Shown piece after piece: positions 34,474-42,614 of a DNA stretch of 64,000 nucleotides. The notes under the pieces were generated by a model. The model had not been told where the DNA came from, searched no databases, and was given only the letters and a program-made list of their open reading frames with translations. Positions within the stretch are counted from its first letter, which is position 1; each line of letters starts with the position of its first letter. The stretch is taken from assembly GCA_050951505.1 (NCBI GenBank), contig JBMNJE010000011.1, positions 620,001-684,000 of the forward strand, written 5' to 3'. The position numbers and the translations under genes were made by a program. This stretch comes from DUOA01 sp012839095 (GTDB taxonomy: Bacteria; Bacillota; Clostridia; Caldicoprobacterales; DTU083).

Positions 34474-35207
34474 GGTGTTTCTTCCTCCTTTATGATTGTT
34501 CCGATTCTTTTTCCCAGTACGGCGGCTTTTATGTTGTTTTTTACTCCCAATCCAAACACCTGAATGGGAATACGGTTTTCCATGCACAGGGTGATAGCAG
34601 TGGTATCCATAACAGCCAATCCCCTGTTGATAACTTCAATATAGCTGATTCGATCCAGCTTTTTAGCCTTAGAGTTTGTTCTGGGATCGTCGTCGTATAC
34701 CGCATCGATATTCTTGGCAAGCAGTATTACTTCAGCTTCTATTTCAGCTGCTCTCAGTGCGGCAGTGGTATCGGTTGTAAAAAAAGGATTGCCTGTCCCG
34801 CCTGCCAGTATAACGACTCTTCCCTTTTCCAGGTGGCGTATGGCTCTCCTGCGTATATAAGGCTCGGCTACCTGGCGCATTTCTATGGCTGTCTGAACCC
34901 GGGTCTGCATTCCCTTGTTCTCCAGAGCATCCTGCAGGGCAAGGGCGTTTATTACGGTTGCCAGCATTCCCATATAGTCGGCTGTACTGCGGTCCATGCC
35001 GACGCCGCTGCGCCCCCTCCAGATATTTCCGCCTCCCACTATGATTGCTACCTGTACACCTAAATTATTTATGCTGATGACTTCGTCAGCTATCTGATTA
35101 AGTATGCCATAATCAAATCCGTAGCCTTTTTCCCCTGCCAAGGCTTCCCCGCTCAGCTTAAGCACAACTCTATTGTATATGGGGTTGTTATTATTTTCTA
35201 CATTCAT
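34470..35207 (-). CDS. pyrH: UMP kinase
   Basis: PyrH phosphorylates UMP to UDP as an amino-acid-kinase-fold hexamer. KLSGEALAGEKG (about 17-28), VGGGNIWRGR and GTGNPFFTTDTTAALRA are the diagnostic motifs. It has 245 residues. The order rpsB-tsf-pyrH-frr is the universal one; a partial terminator stands between tsf and pyrH. Confidence 0.98.
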   Translation of the reverse strand: MNVENNNNPIYNRVVLKLSGEALAGEKGYGFDYGILNQIADEVISINNLGVQVAIIVGGGNIWRGRSGVGMDRSTADYMGMLATVINALALQDALENKGMQTRVQTAIEMRQVAEPYIRRRAIRHLEKGRVVILAGGTGNPFFTTDTTAALRAAEIEAEVILLAKNIDAVYDDDPRTNSKAKKLDRISYIEVINRGLAVMDTTAITLCMENRIPIQVFGLGVKNNIKAAVLGKRIGTIIKEEETP

Positions 35208-35229
35208 ATGAGAATCTCCTTCTTTTTCT

Positions 35230-35259
35230 AAAAAAAGAGAAACACGATAAGTGTTCCCC
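35230..35259 (-). terminator. Hairpin between tsf and pyrH
   Basis: A stem of about 5-7 bp around 35239-35257 followed by a run of seven T residues on the minus strand, ten bases after the tsf stop. It probably reduces transcription into pyrH. Confidence 0.6.
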
Positions 35260-35268
35260 TTTTCATTT

Positions 35269-35916
35269 TCAGCCCTTCATCTGACTCATTACTTCTTCTG
35301 CAAAATTATCCTGTCTTTTTTCCAGACCTTCTCCCATCTGATAGCGCACAAAGCGACGGATGCTGATTTTTTCACCGATGGTGGAAATTTGCTCGTTCAC
35401 GATATCCTGAATCGTCTTGTCAGTATCCTTAACAAAGGGCTGCTCCAGAAGACATATCTCACTGTAATATTTCTTAATGCGGCCTTCTACCATTCTGTCC
35501 ACGATTTTTTCAGGTTTTCCTTCGTTCAAAGCCTGTGCCCTAAGAATTTCCTTTTCCTTTGCAATGACTTCTTCCGGGACGTCTTCCTTGGACAGATATT
35601 TAGGGTTGGAAGCTGCAATATGCATTGCAATGTCCCTGACAAAGGATTTAAATTCAGCGGTCTTGGCTACAAAATCGGTTTCACAGTTTACTTCCACCAA
35701 TACGCCGATTTTGCCACCCATGTGTATGTAAGATTCCACAACACCTTCAGCAGCAATTCTGCCTGCTTTCTTCGCCGCTGCAGACAGGCCTTTTTCTCTT
35801 AAAATCTCCACTGCCTTTTCCATGTTTCCTTCTGCTTCCTGCAAAGCCCGTTTGCAGTCCATCATGCCTGCACCGGTCAAATCCCTTAACTCTTTCACTC
35901 TTGCTGCAGAGATCAT
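35269..35916 (-). CDS. tsf: Elongation factor Ts
   Basis: EF-Ts exchanges GDP for GTP on EF-Tu. The 215-residue product has VKELRDLTGAGMMDCKRALQE at the N-terminus and VLVEVNCETDFVA in the core. It is shorter than the 290-residue E. coli protein, having the reduced C-terminal part found in many Gram-positives. A strong hairpin stands between rpsB and tsf. Confidence 0.97.
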   Translation of the reverse strand: MISAARVKELRDLTGAGMMDCKRALQEAEGNMEKAVEILREKGLSAAAKKAGRIAAEGVVESYIHMGGKIGVLVEVNCETDFVAKTAEFKSFVRDIAMHIAASNPKYLSKEDVPEEVIAKEKEILRAQALNEGKPEKIVDRMVEGRIKKYYSEICLLEQPFVKDTDKTIQDIVNEQISTIGEKISIRRFVRYQMGEGLEKRQDNFAEEVMSQMKG

Positions 35917-35961
35917 ATTTATTCCTCCTTTTGTTATTGTTCAGATCCAGCCATGTCAATC

Positions 35962-36006
35962 ATAAAAAAGGGAAGAATGGAGGTATAGTCTCCCCCCGTT
36001 CTTCCC
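35962..36006 (-). terminator. Strong hairpin between rpsB and tsf
   Basis: An 8-bp outer stem (35970-35977 with 35999-36006), an inner GC-rich stem and a run of six T residues on the minus strand. In the middle of the rpsB-tsf operon this should act as an attenuator that lowers tsf relative to rpsB, unless tsf has another promoter, for which I see no clear candidate. Confidence 0.75.
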
Positions 36007-36022
36007 CTCCTTGCTTTTTGGC

Positions 36023-36724
36023 TTATTCTTCACTTATTTGCTCACCTTGACGGCCTTCAAGAACCGCATCCGCAATTTTGGAAGCAAACAGCTTGACAGC
36101 ACGTATGGCATCGTCGTTGCCAGGGATTACATAATCAACTTCATCAGGATCGCAATTGGTATCCACTATGGCTACCACCGGAATACCCAGTTTCCTTGCT
36201 TCTGATATGGCTATGCGTTCCTTTCGGGGGTCTACCACGAAAACAGCACCGGGCAAACGCTTCATTTCGCGAATGCCGCCCAGATTTTTTTCCAGTTTAT
36301 CCCTTTCCAGTCGAAGTTTGATTACTTCCTTTTTAGGCAGTACATCAAAAGCGCCATTGGTTTCCATTTCATCCAGTTCATTCAGACGGTCTATACGTTT
36401 ACGTATGGTTTGGAAATTGGTAAGCATGCCGCCCAGCCATCTCTGGGTGACATAAAACATACCGCAGCGTTTGGCTTCTGCTTCTATCGACTCCTGGGCC
36501 TGTTTCTTGGTTCCTACCATCAGAATTTCTTTTCCCTCAGCAGAAAGATCGCGGATGAAGTTATAGGCTTCTTCCATTTTTCTGACGGTTTTCTGCAGAT
36601 CGATAATATAGATACCATTTCTATCGGTAAAAATATATGGAGCCATTTTTGGGTTCCATCGACGTGTCTGATGACCAAAATGAACACCGGCTTCAAGCAA
36701 CTGCTTCATTGATACAACGGCCAT
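36023..36724 (-). CDS. rpsB: 30S ribosomal protein S2
   Basis: S2 is a late-assembling 30S protein. The 233 residues contain LLEAGVHFGHQTRRWNPKMAPYI, the GTKKQAQESIEAEA segment and VAIVDTNCDPDEVDYVIPGNDDAIRA. I chose the ATG at 36724 (MAVVSMKQ...), eight bases from GAGGAGGTG; a reading from 36775 adds leader sequence only. A consensus promoter and a structured leader of about 100 bases precede it. Confidence 0.98.
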   Translation of the reverse strand: MAVVSMKQLLEAGVHFGHQTRRWNPKMAPYIFTDRNGIYIIDLQKTVRKMEEAYNFIRDLSAEGKEILMVGTKKQAQESIEAEAKRCGMFYVTQRWLGGMLTNFQTIRKRIDRLNELDEMETNGAFDVLPKKEVIKLRLERDKLEKNLGGIREMKRLPGAVFVVDPRKERIAISEARKLGIPVVAIVDTNCDPDEVDYVIPGNDDAIRAVKLFASKIADAVLEGRQGEQISEE

Positions 36725-36750
36725 TTCTTTCACCTCCTCGAGTTTTTCCT

Positions 36751-36816
36751 CCCCTGTCCCTGCTTTGCCCTGCAACCTGTGTCAGTCAGGCACCCGAGAA
36801 ATCCGGGACAAGGTGC
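36751..36816 (-). promoter_or_regulatory. Structured leader of rpsB
   Basis: Two mutually exclusive pairings are visible on the minus-strand RNA. Bases 36805-36813 can pair with 36751-36760 in a nine-pair, G-C-rich helix that closes just before the ribosome binding site region. Alternatively 36812-36816 pair with 36790-36794, or a CCCG/CGGG hairpin forms inside. Switching between such forms is how ribosomal protein leaders often control translation; here it is inference. Confidence 0.4.
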
Positions 36817-36831
36817 GTAATTACCTATAGT

Positions 36832-36860
36832 AGTATAGCATACCTGATTTATTGAATCAA
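36832..36860 (-). promoter_or_regulatory. Sigma-A promoter of the rpsB-tsf operon
   Basis: TTGATT (complement of 36855-36860), 17 bases, TATACT (complement of 36832-36837). It lies directly after the DUF1292 gene, so the predicted leader is about 100 bases. Confidence 0.7.
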
Positions 36861-36864
36861 TAGC

Positions 36865-37134
36865 CTAGTTCAGAGTTTGTTCAAAAACCTGATTTACTGC
36901 ATCAAAAACCTCTTCCAGCTCATCCAGGTCATCAATGGTAGTATAATAATCATCGCCTTTATCATCCTGTTCCACTCTCAGTATAACAATTCCATCCTCC
37001 TCTGTCTCTTCTTCAAGGGGAGTGAGAACCATGTATTCTCGTCCGTCATAATAAAATGGCATGCGGTATTCGAACAATTTAATTTCGTCATTCTCATCTA
37101 TCAGTTCTACAACATTTAAAGGTGTTTCCTTCAT
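36865..37134 (-). CDS. DUF1292 (YrzB-like) protein
   Basis: An acidic 89-residue protein of the DUF1292 family, function unknown. It is recognised from VELIDENDEI, the F-YDGREYMVLTPLEEE segment and the run of acidic residues after it. It follows ruvX, as yrzB follows yrrK in Bacillus, where ireB is the third partner. AGGAGGT precedes the ATG. No terminator is visible between it and the rpsB promoter. Confidence 0.92.
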   Translation of the reverse strand: MKETPLNVVELIDENDEIKLFEYRMPFYYDGREYMVLTPLEEETEEDGIVILRVEQDDKGDDYYTTIDDLDELEEVFDAVNQVFEQTLN

Positions 37135-37167
37135 AGTGCAACCTCCTGATACAATTTTATAAAAATC

Positions 37168-37593
37168 TTATTTATCCTGCATTTTACTGAGGCTGTCCAG
37201 GTAGGATTGAAGTATCAGAACAGCAGCCACCTGATCAACTCTTTTTTTTCTCTTTTTTCTGCTCAAATCGGCTTCAAGCATGGCTCGGTGAGCAGACAAT
37301 GTGGTCAGCCGTTCATCCCAGTATACAATTTCTCCGCTAAAGTACCTTTTAAGCTCACTGACGAATGATTTTACTTTTTCACTTTGCTGTCCCAGAGTAC
37401 CATTCATATTTTTCGGTAATCCGACTACGATTTTGACAGGCTTGTACTGCTCCAAAACCTTGTTTATATATTCCATGTCATACTTATGGCTGCGCCTTTC
37501 CAGGGTATCAATGCCCTGAGCAGTCCATCCCAGAGCATCGCTGACTGCCATGCCTATTCTTTTGTCTCCTACATCCATGGCAAGAATTCTCAA
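37168..37593 (-). CDS. ruvX: Putative pre-16S rRNA nuclease RuvX/YqgF
   Basis: A YqgF-family RNase H-fold nuclease linked to 16S rRNA 5' maturation. It shows LAMDVGDKRIGMAVSD with the first metal Asp, KIVVGLPKNMNGTLGQQ, DERLTT and the final KKRVDQVAAVLILQSYL. I chose the TTG at 37593, eight bases after AAAGGATG, giving 141 residues, the family length; an ATG at 37638 would add 15 residues and has no ribosome binding site. Confidence 0.93.
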   Translation of the reverse strand: MRILAMDVGDKRIGMAVSDALGWTAQGIDTLERRSHKYDMEYINKVLEQYKPVKIVVGLPKNMNGTLGQQSEKVKSFVSELKRYFSGEIVYWDERLTTLSAHRAMLEADLSRKKRKKRVDQVAAVLILQSYLDSLSKMQDK

Positions 37594-37641
37594 ATCAGGG
37601 TCATCCTTTCTATTATGACCTGCCAAATAAAGCTTCATGTA

Positions 37642-38586
37642 TTATATTACTTTAATTGCCAATTCTTTGCAAACGGTACCGCAATAACCGCAAAGAACAC
37701 ATTTATCTTGATCAACCATCGCCTTACCGTCCTTCAAATGCAGTGCAGATTGATTGCATCTCTGTATGCAGTTCCCGCATCCCTGACACCAATACTCTAC
37801 TATCAGTTCTCGCTTATATTGTTTCAACTGTCTTCTTAATTGCTCTGATATCTCCCGCTTTGCAAAATATTCCACATTGGCATCCACTTCTTCCGGCCGC
37901 TGCATGCCTAAAGCGATGGAATGAGTATAAGGAAAATCTAAAATATAATCCAGTGCTTTTTCAAAATTCTTCAGGAGATGGCCTCCGCCCAAAGCCTTCA
38001 TGACATAGATTCCTTTGCCGGCTTTATAAGCCGTCGCAACAGCCTGTTCCATCTCCGTCAGGGTTCCATCCACTATACCCATTCCCCTGAAATTCAGTAT
38101 AGGGTGGATCACATCTATCTCACTTATCTTTGCAGCGGCTTTGACGGCTGCTACGAAATGGGTGGAAATTCCCACAGCTCTAATTAAGCCTTTTTCTTTC
38201 TGCCTCAAAAAAAATTGAAGTGCCTCCTCATGTCCCTTCAGAGTGAGAGGGCCTTCCTGTTCGTGCAAAAGAAACAAATCAACATAATCTCTGCCTGTTT
38301 CTTTCAAAGCGCGGGTCAGGGTCTCCTGAGCAGTCTTTTTGTCGTAGGCATAGGATTTTGTAGACACTATCAGATCCGGTTTTCTTTTCAATGCCTCTCT
38401 GATATAGGGATATGTTCTGTACAGATCAGCGGTATCAATAAAATTGATTCCCTGATCTACAGCCCTGTCAAGAACACGGCACCCTTCTTTTAGAGAGAGG
38501 TTTCTCTGAAGCGGACTGATGGTAAGGGTGCCGAAACAAATACGGGATACCACTATTCCGGTATTCCCCAAAGCTCTATAATTCAT
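37642..38586 (-). CDS. Aldo/keto reductase with C-terminal 2[4Fe-4S] ferredoxin domain
   Basis: A 314-residue fusion: residues 1-250 form an aldo/keto reductase barrel (IDTADLYRTYP with catalytic Asp-Tyr, DYVDLFLLHEQ), and residues 265-310 carry two CxxCxxCxxxC clusters (CQGCGNCIQRC and CVLCGYCGTVC). Such fused reductases are common in anaerobes and are thought to draw electrons from ferredoxin pools; substrates are unknown. It is inserted between ireB and ruvX, five bases after ireB, where most Firmicutes have these genes adjacent. Confidence 0.9.
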   Translation of the reverse strand: MNYRALGNTGIVVSRICFGTLTISPLQRNLSLKEGCRVLDRAVDQGINFIDTADLYRTYPYIREALKRKPDLIVSTKSYAYDKKTAQETLTRALKETGRDYVDLFLLHEQEGPLTLKGHEEALQFFLRQKEKGLIRAVGISTHFVAAVKAAAKISEIDVIHPILNFRGMGIVDGTLTEMEQAVATAYKAGKGIYVMKALGGGHLLKNFEKALDYILDFPYTHSIALGMQRPEEVDANVEYFAKREISEQLRRQLKQYKRELIVEYWCQGCGNCIQRCNQSALHLKDGKAMVDQDKCVLCGYCGTVCKELAIKVI

Positions 38587-38591
38587 TGGGT

Positions 38592-38861
38592 TTACTCATC
38601 CAATCCATGATTGTCCATGTAAAACCGTACCAGCTCCTCCAGGAGCTCATCTCTTTCCAGTCGGCGAATCAGGACTCTGGCATTTTGATGGCTGGTTATG
38701 TAGGTCGGATCTCCGGATATGAAGTATCCCACCAATTGACTTACAGGATCATATCCTTTTTCCTTCAAAGCTTTATATACCTTCTCAAATATCTCCTTTG
38801 GAGTGATTGAAGGCTCTTTTTCCAGGTTGAATTTCATTGTTTCCTGAAAATCTCTGCTCAT
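38592..38861 (-). CDS. ireB: IreB family regulatory phosphoprotein (UPF0297)
   Basis: IreB is the small substrate of the PASTA kinase IreK (PrkC) that controls cephalosporin tolerance in Enterococcus. The 89-residue product has the typical VYKALKEKGYDPVSQLVGYFISGDPTYITSH block and the RRLERDELLEELV tail. The Thr residues in the N-terminal MKFNLEKEPSITPKE region are candidate phosphosites. GGGAGGG precedes the ATG. Confidence 0.94.
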   Translation of the reverse strand: MSRDFQETMKFNLEKEPSITPKEIFEKVYKALKEKGYDPVSQLVGYFISGDPTYITSHQNARVLIRRLERDELLEELVRFYMDNHGLDE

Positions 38862-38910
38862 AAAATCGCCCTCCCGCTTTTATCCTGAATTTCCATACTT
38901 CTTTCATTCA

Positions 38911-38916
38911 ACTATA
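38911..38916 (-). promoter_or_regulatory. Extended -10 promoter of ireB
   Basis: TGGTATAGT on the minus strand, 50 bases before the ireB start; no strong -35. Confidence 0.35.
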
Positions 38917-38974
38917 CCATATGCATTGCTTACTTTCTACCTGGGATTCCCCTTAAACTGCATCTTCCTGAAAT

Positions 38975-39928
38975 TTAAAAGTTTTTCCTGTGATCCTCAG
39001 CTATCTTGTCCAGCTTTCTCAGCCGGTGGTTGATACCCGACTTTCCCACCTTGGGAGACAGCAGTTCTCCAAGTTCTCTTAAACTGGCATCGGGGTAGTT
39101 AACCCGGAGTTCAGCTATTTCCCTTAAAGAAGGTGCAAGGTTGCTGAAGCCGATGTTGTCTCTTATATATTCAATATTTTCAATCTGACGAATGGCTGCA
39201 TTGATGGTCTTGCCCAGATTGGCTGTTTCGCAGTTAACGATCCTGTTTATGTTATTTCTCATGTCCTTGTAAATACGAATGTTTTCAAAATTCAAAAGTG
39301 CTGAATGAGCACCGATTAAGCTGAGGATATTTACTATATGCTCTCCTTCCTTGATATATACCACATAGCTATTTTTCCGCTCAATCAGTTTGGCGTGAAT
39401 GTTAAATCCCTGTATAAACTGACAGAGGCTTTCTCCATACCTTTGGGTCTGTGCAATGAACTCAAGATGATAAGCTTTTTCCGGATCGCTGACAGAACCG
39501 CCTCCCAGGAATACGCCTCTTAAGTATGATCTTTTACAGCACCTTTTTTTTACCAGGTCTTTGTTTATATCCAAACGGATCCCCATATTGCCATCAGCAT
39601 CATGTATCAGAATATGGGCATCTTTCAGTATTTTTTCCGAATGCTCTGATAAACTGACAAGCAGAATATAGGTGTTATTTTTACGCAGTCGGCGCTTTTT
39701 CCGGACCAGCACCTCCGGAGAAATGTTATACAAATCCTTTACTAACATGAAAATGCGGCGTGCAATAGAGGCATTTTCTGTGCTTACCTTCAGGCTTATT
39801 CTCTTCTTTCCGGTCAGCTGTACGGTTCCGCTGGTATGGATTAAGGCTGCCAGTTCTGCTGATTTGCAGCAGGATCTGCGAGGATCTATTCTGCAGATTT
39901 CACTTTTTGCTTTGGAAGAAAAGGACAA
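38975..39928 (-). CDS. whiA: WhiA-type DNA-binding regulator
   Basis: WhiA is a LAGLIDADG-like protein with a C-terminal helix-turn-helix that influences cell division and chromosome segregation in Firmicutes and sporulation in actinomycetes. It has RSYLRGVFLGGGSVSDPEKAYHLEF and the C-terminal SLRELGELLSPKVGKSGINHRLRKL helix-turn-helix (about 265-300). I chose TTG at 39928 (SFSSKAKSEIC), eight bases after GGGGGT, which restores the family start; an ATG at 39943 lies within the ribosome binding site. It follows rapZ directly: the usual yvcK between them is missing. Confidence 0.95.
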   Translation of the reverse strand: MSFSSKAKSEICRIDPRRSCCKSAELAALIHTSGTVQLTGKKRISLKVSTENASIARRIFMLVKDLYNISPEVLVRKKRRLRKNNTYILLVSLSEHSEKILKDAHILIHDADGNMGIRLDINKDLVKKRCCKRSYLRGVFLGGGSVSDPEKAYHLEFIAQTQRYGESLCQFIQGFNIHAKLIERKNSYVVYIKEGEHIVNILSLIGAHSALLNFENIRIYKDMRNNINRIVNCETANLGKTINAAIRQIENIEYIRDNIGFSNLAPSLREIAELRVNYPDASLRELGELLSPKVGKSGINHRLRKLDKIAEDHRKNF

Positions 39929-39990
39929 TCGTACTACCCCCATCCTTAATCGCTGAATGAGCGTTTATTAAAAAAGCAGGCTTGAAAGAA

Positions 39991-40851
39991 TCAATTTGCT
40001 TCGTTTATATCCCTGTGCTCCTGGATAACAGTGCGACCATTTTTCCGCAGCATCTCAGCTGCTGCATCCGCGATGGTAACTGAACGATGAACGCCGCCGG
40101 TGCATCCAATCCCAATCACCAGCTGATTCTTTCCTTCTCTGGCATAATAAGGAATGAGAAACTCCAGCAAATCAATCAATTTGGCCAAAAATGTCTGTGT
40201 TTCGGGAAACATGAACAGATATTCCTTGATTACCGGTTCTCTTCCGGTGTGCTCTTTCAATCCATCGATCCAAAAGGGGTTGGGCAGAAACCGGACATCA
40301 AGTACGATATCCGCATCAAGGGGCATTCCGTGCTTAAAACCAAAGGAAATTATTGATATAATCAGCTTTGGCTGGGAGCCATTGTCGGAAATAAGTTTAT
40401 GAATAATTTCTCTCAGCTGCCTGGGCTGAAGATTGCTGGTATCGATCACGTTGGTAGCAGTTTCCCGCAGCTTTTTCAGGCGTTGACGTTCCAGGCGGAT
40501 ACCTTCAATAACCCGTCCCTCTTTCACCAATGGATGTATCCGGCGGCTTTCCTTATATCTCCTGATCAGTACTTCATCGGACGCATCAAGATAAAGTACT
40601 TCATAAGTGTATCCGGATTCCTGCATGATTTCCAGACACTCGAACAGATCATCGAAGAAATCGCCTCCGCGGATATCCACCACCACAGCAATTTTATCTA
40701 CTTTTCCATCGGACTGATAACAAAGCTCTGCAAATTTTGGCATCAGCTGAGGAGGCAGGTTATCAATACAGAAGAAACCCATATCTTCCAGGTAATGACT
40801 TACCAGTGTTTTGCCGGCACCGGACAGACCGGTTACAATGATAAAACGCAT
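39991..40851 (-). CDS. rapZ: RNase adapter protein RapZ (YvcJ)
   Basis: A P-loop nucleotide-binding protein; E. coli RapZ controls glmS through small RNA decay, and Bacillus YvcJ hydrolyses GTP. Walker A GLSGAGKT is at residues 8-15, Walker B-like VVVDIRGG follows, and the C-terminal VIGIGCTGGVHRSVTIAD is diagnostic. It has 286 residues. GGAGA precedes the ATG. Confidence 0.96.
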   Translation of the reverse strand: MRFIIVTGLSGAGKTLVSHYLEDMGFFCIDNLPPQLMPKFAELCYQSDGKVDKIAVVVDIRGGDFFDDLFECLEIMQESGYTYEVLYLDASDEVLIRRYKESRRIHPLVKEGRVIEGIRLERQRLKKLRETATNVIDTSNLQPRQLREIIHKLISDNGSQPKLIISIISFGFKHGMPLDADIVLDVRFLPNPFWIDGLKEHTGREPVIKEYLFMFPETQTFLAKLIDLLEFLIPYYAREGKNQLVIGIGCTGGVHRSVTIADAAAEMLRKNGRTVIQEHRDINEAN

Positions 40852-40868
40852 AGGCCGATATCTCCTTT

Positions 40869-41618
40869 TCAGTCCAGCATCATAGCTTCCATGGTATTAA
40901 TAATTCGATGAGCCGGCACACCGGCAGACACAGCTATTTCGATCCCCCTGTTGAAATCGCCTACCCGCCCCGGTGTGTGAGCATCACTGCTTATTACGAA
41001 ATAAGCTCCTTCCTCCAATGCTATTTTAACATATTCCCTAGTCATATATCCATGGCTGGCATTGATTTCCAGCACTACATTGTTGATAGCTGCTTCTCTG
41101 GCCAGTTTTCTGGAATCAATGTCGATCTTTGCACCTGGATGGCTGAGGATCCGTATGGGATAACGACGAATTGCCTGTATCATCGCCTCAGTATTAGCCT
41201 GACGTACTTTGTCCCGGTTTGCCAGCCCCAGCTTGTCCAGTCCATTTTTAGCGAAAAGTGACCATCCGTCTCTTATTGTGGCGGGTTTCACTGCAATGTG
41301 AAAGCCCATAAGAATAATATCGAATTCATCAAGGTATTCCGGGGGAATATCTATGTCCCCTTCCATACTGATCAGATTGGCTTCAATGCCCATTAAAACC
41401 TCAATATCGGAGAAACGTCTGTTAAGGCTTGTAATTTTCTCCCGTATGGCATGCAAATCAGTAACAGCCATGCCAAACCCAATATGATTAAAGCCATGAT
41501 CAGCAATTGCTATTTTTTTTAGTCCCTTTTTTCTGGCAGCCTCTACATTTTCCAGGATGGTGCCCTTACCGTGGCTGTATCGGGTATGGGTGTGGTAATC
41601 AGCAATAAGTCTGTACAT
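40869..41618 (-). CDS. PHP-domain phosphoesterase (YcdX-like)
   Basis: A stand-alone PHP hydrolase of 249 residues with DYHTHTRYSHG (metal ligands), IADHGFNHIGF, GIEANL, LSHPG and SSDAHTPGRVG in the usual order. The trinuclear metal site looks intact, so it should be an active phosphatase, substrate unknown. It sits between murB and rapZ, as is common in clostridia, and starts 18 bases before rapZ on the same transcript direction. GGAGAG precedes the ATG. Confidence 0.88.
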   Translation of the reverse strand: MYRLIADYHTHTRYSHGKGTILENVEAARKKGLKKIAIADHGFNHIGFGMAVTDLHAIREKITSLNRRFSDIEVLMGIEANLISMEGDIDIPPEYLDEFDIILMGFHIAVKPATIRDGWSLFAKNGLDKLGLANRDKVRQANTEAMIQAIRRYPIRILSHPGAKIDIDSRKLAREAAINNVVLEINASHGYMTREYVKIALEEGAYFVISSDAHTPGRVGDFNRGIEIAVSAGVPAHRIINTMEAMMLD

Positions 41619-41638
41619 TATACTCTCCTGTAATCTGA

Positions 41639-42554
41639 TTATTCTTCCCCTACAATTTTTACTTCAGGGTGCAGCTCCACACCTGTTTGCTCCCTGACCC
41701 TGGCCTTTACCTTCTCTATAAGTTCAATAACATCACAGGCAGTGGCATTGCCCAGATTAATTATAAAACCGGAATGTTTCTCGGATATCTGAGCATTTCC
41801 CACCCGCATTCCTTTTAATCCGGCATCCTGAATCAATTTACCTGCATAATATCCAACAGGTCGTTTAAATGCACTTCCTGCACTGGGATAACTCAATGGT
41901 TGTTTTTCCCGTCGTCTTCTGGTCAATTCCTGCATCAGAGCCCTGGATTCCTCATAATTTCCCCTCTCCAGCCCGATAAAGACTTCCAGAACAATAAGCC
42001 CGGTATGCTGGATAATACTGGTCCGATATCCAAATGCCAGTTCTTCCTTGTTCAGTATGTTTATGGTACCATTCTCATCCAATACAGAAACCCACTGAAC
42101 AACATCCTTCAATTCTCCGCCGTAGGCACCGGCGTTCATCGCAACTGCTCCACCCAAAGTGCCGGGAATGCCGCTTGCAAACTCCAGGCCTCTTAAGCCG
42201 GAGATTCAATGCTAACCTGGACAAAGCTGACAACAAAATCCCGGCCTGAGCATGTATGGTATCGTCTCTTACCTCTGTCTGACTGAAACGCTCCGCTATC
42301 TTGATGACAGCACCGCGGATCCCCTTGTCCCTTACCAGAAGATTGGAACCATTCCCCATTATCATAAAAGGAATATCGTATTTTTTGAGAATATCAAAAG
42401 CCAATTTTATCTGCTCACTATCAGCAGGCTGAATCATTAAATCCACAGGTCCTCCTATACGAAAGGAAGTATGCCTGCTCATGCTTTCATGCCTTAACAA
42501 TTGCTCGGGCTTAAATATTGCGGTTAGTTCTTGATAAGCTTTATCCAAGTTCAT
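41639..42554 (-). pseudogene. murB: UDP-N-acetylenolpyruvoylglucosamine reductase, frameshifted
   Basis: MurB reduces UDP-GlcNAc-enolpyruvate to UDP-MurNAc in peptidoglycan synthesis. The N-terminal FAD-binding half (SFRIGGPVDLMIQP, GNGSNLLVRDKGIRGAVI) reads from 42554 in one frame. The rest (RGLEFASGIPGTLGGAVAMNAGAYGGELKDV, then YPSAGSAFKRP and the C-terminus to 41639) reads in another. The switch falls at about 42204-42209 and needs one extra or two missing bases. Both halves are otherwise perfect, with no other damage, so a sequencing error or very recent mutation is likelier than an old pseudogene. AGGAG precedes the ATG at 42554. Confidence 0.9.
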
Positions 42555-42614
42555 AGTATGTATACTCCTGTTAACCTGTTAATTTGCTTAAATACAATTC
42601 ATGCGGTTTTTTGT

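Noticed and set aside
34374..35063. Open frame of 229 codons on the plus strand
   Set aside because: Antisense to pyrH and frr, no family resemblance and no ribosome binding site.
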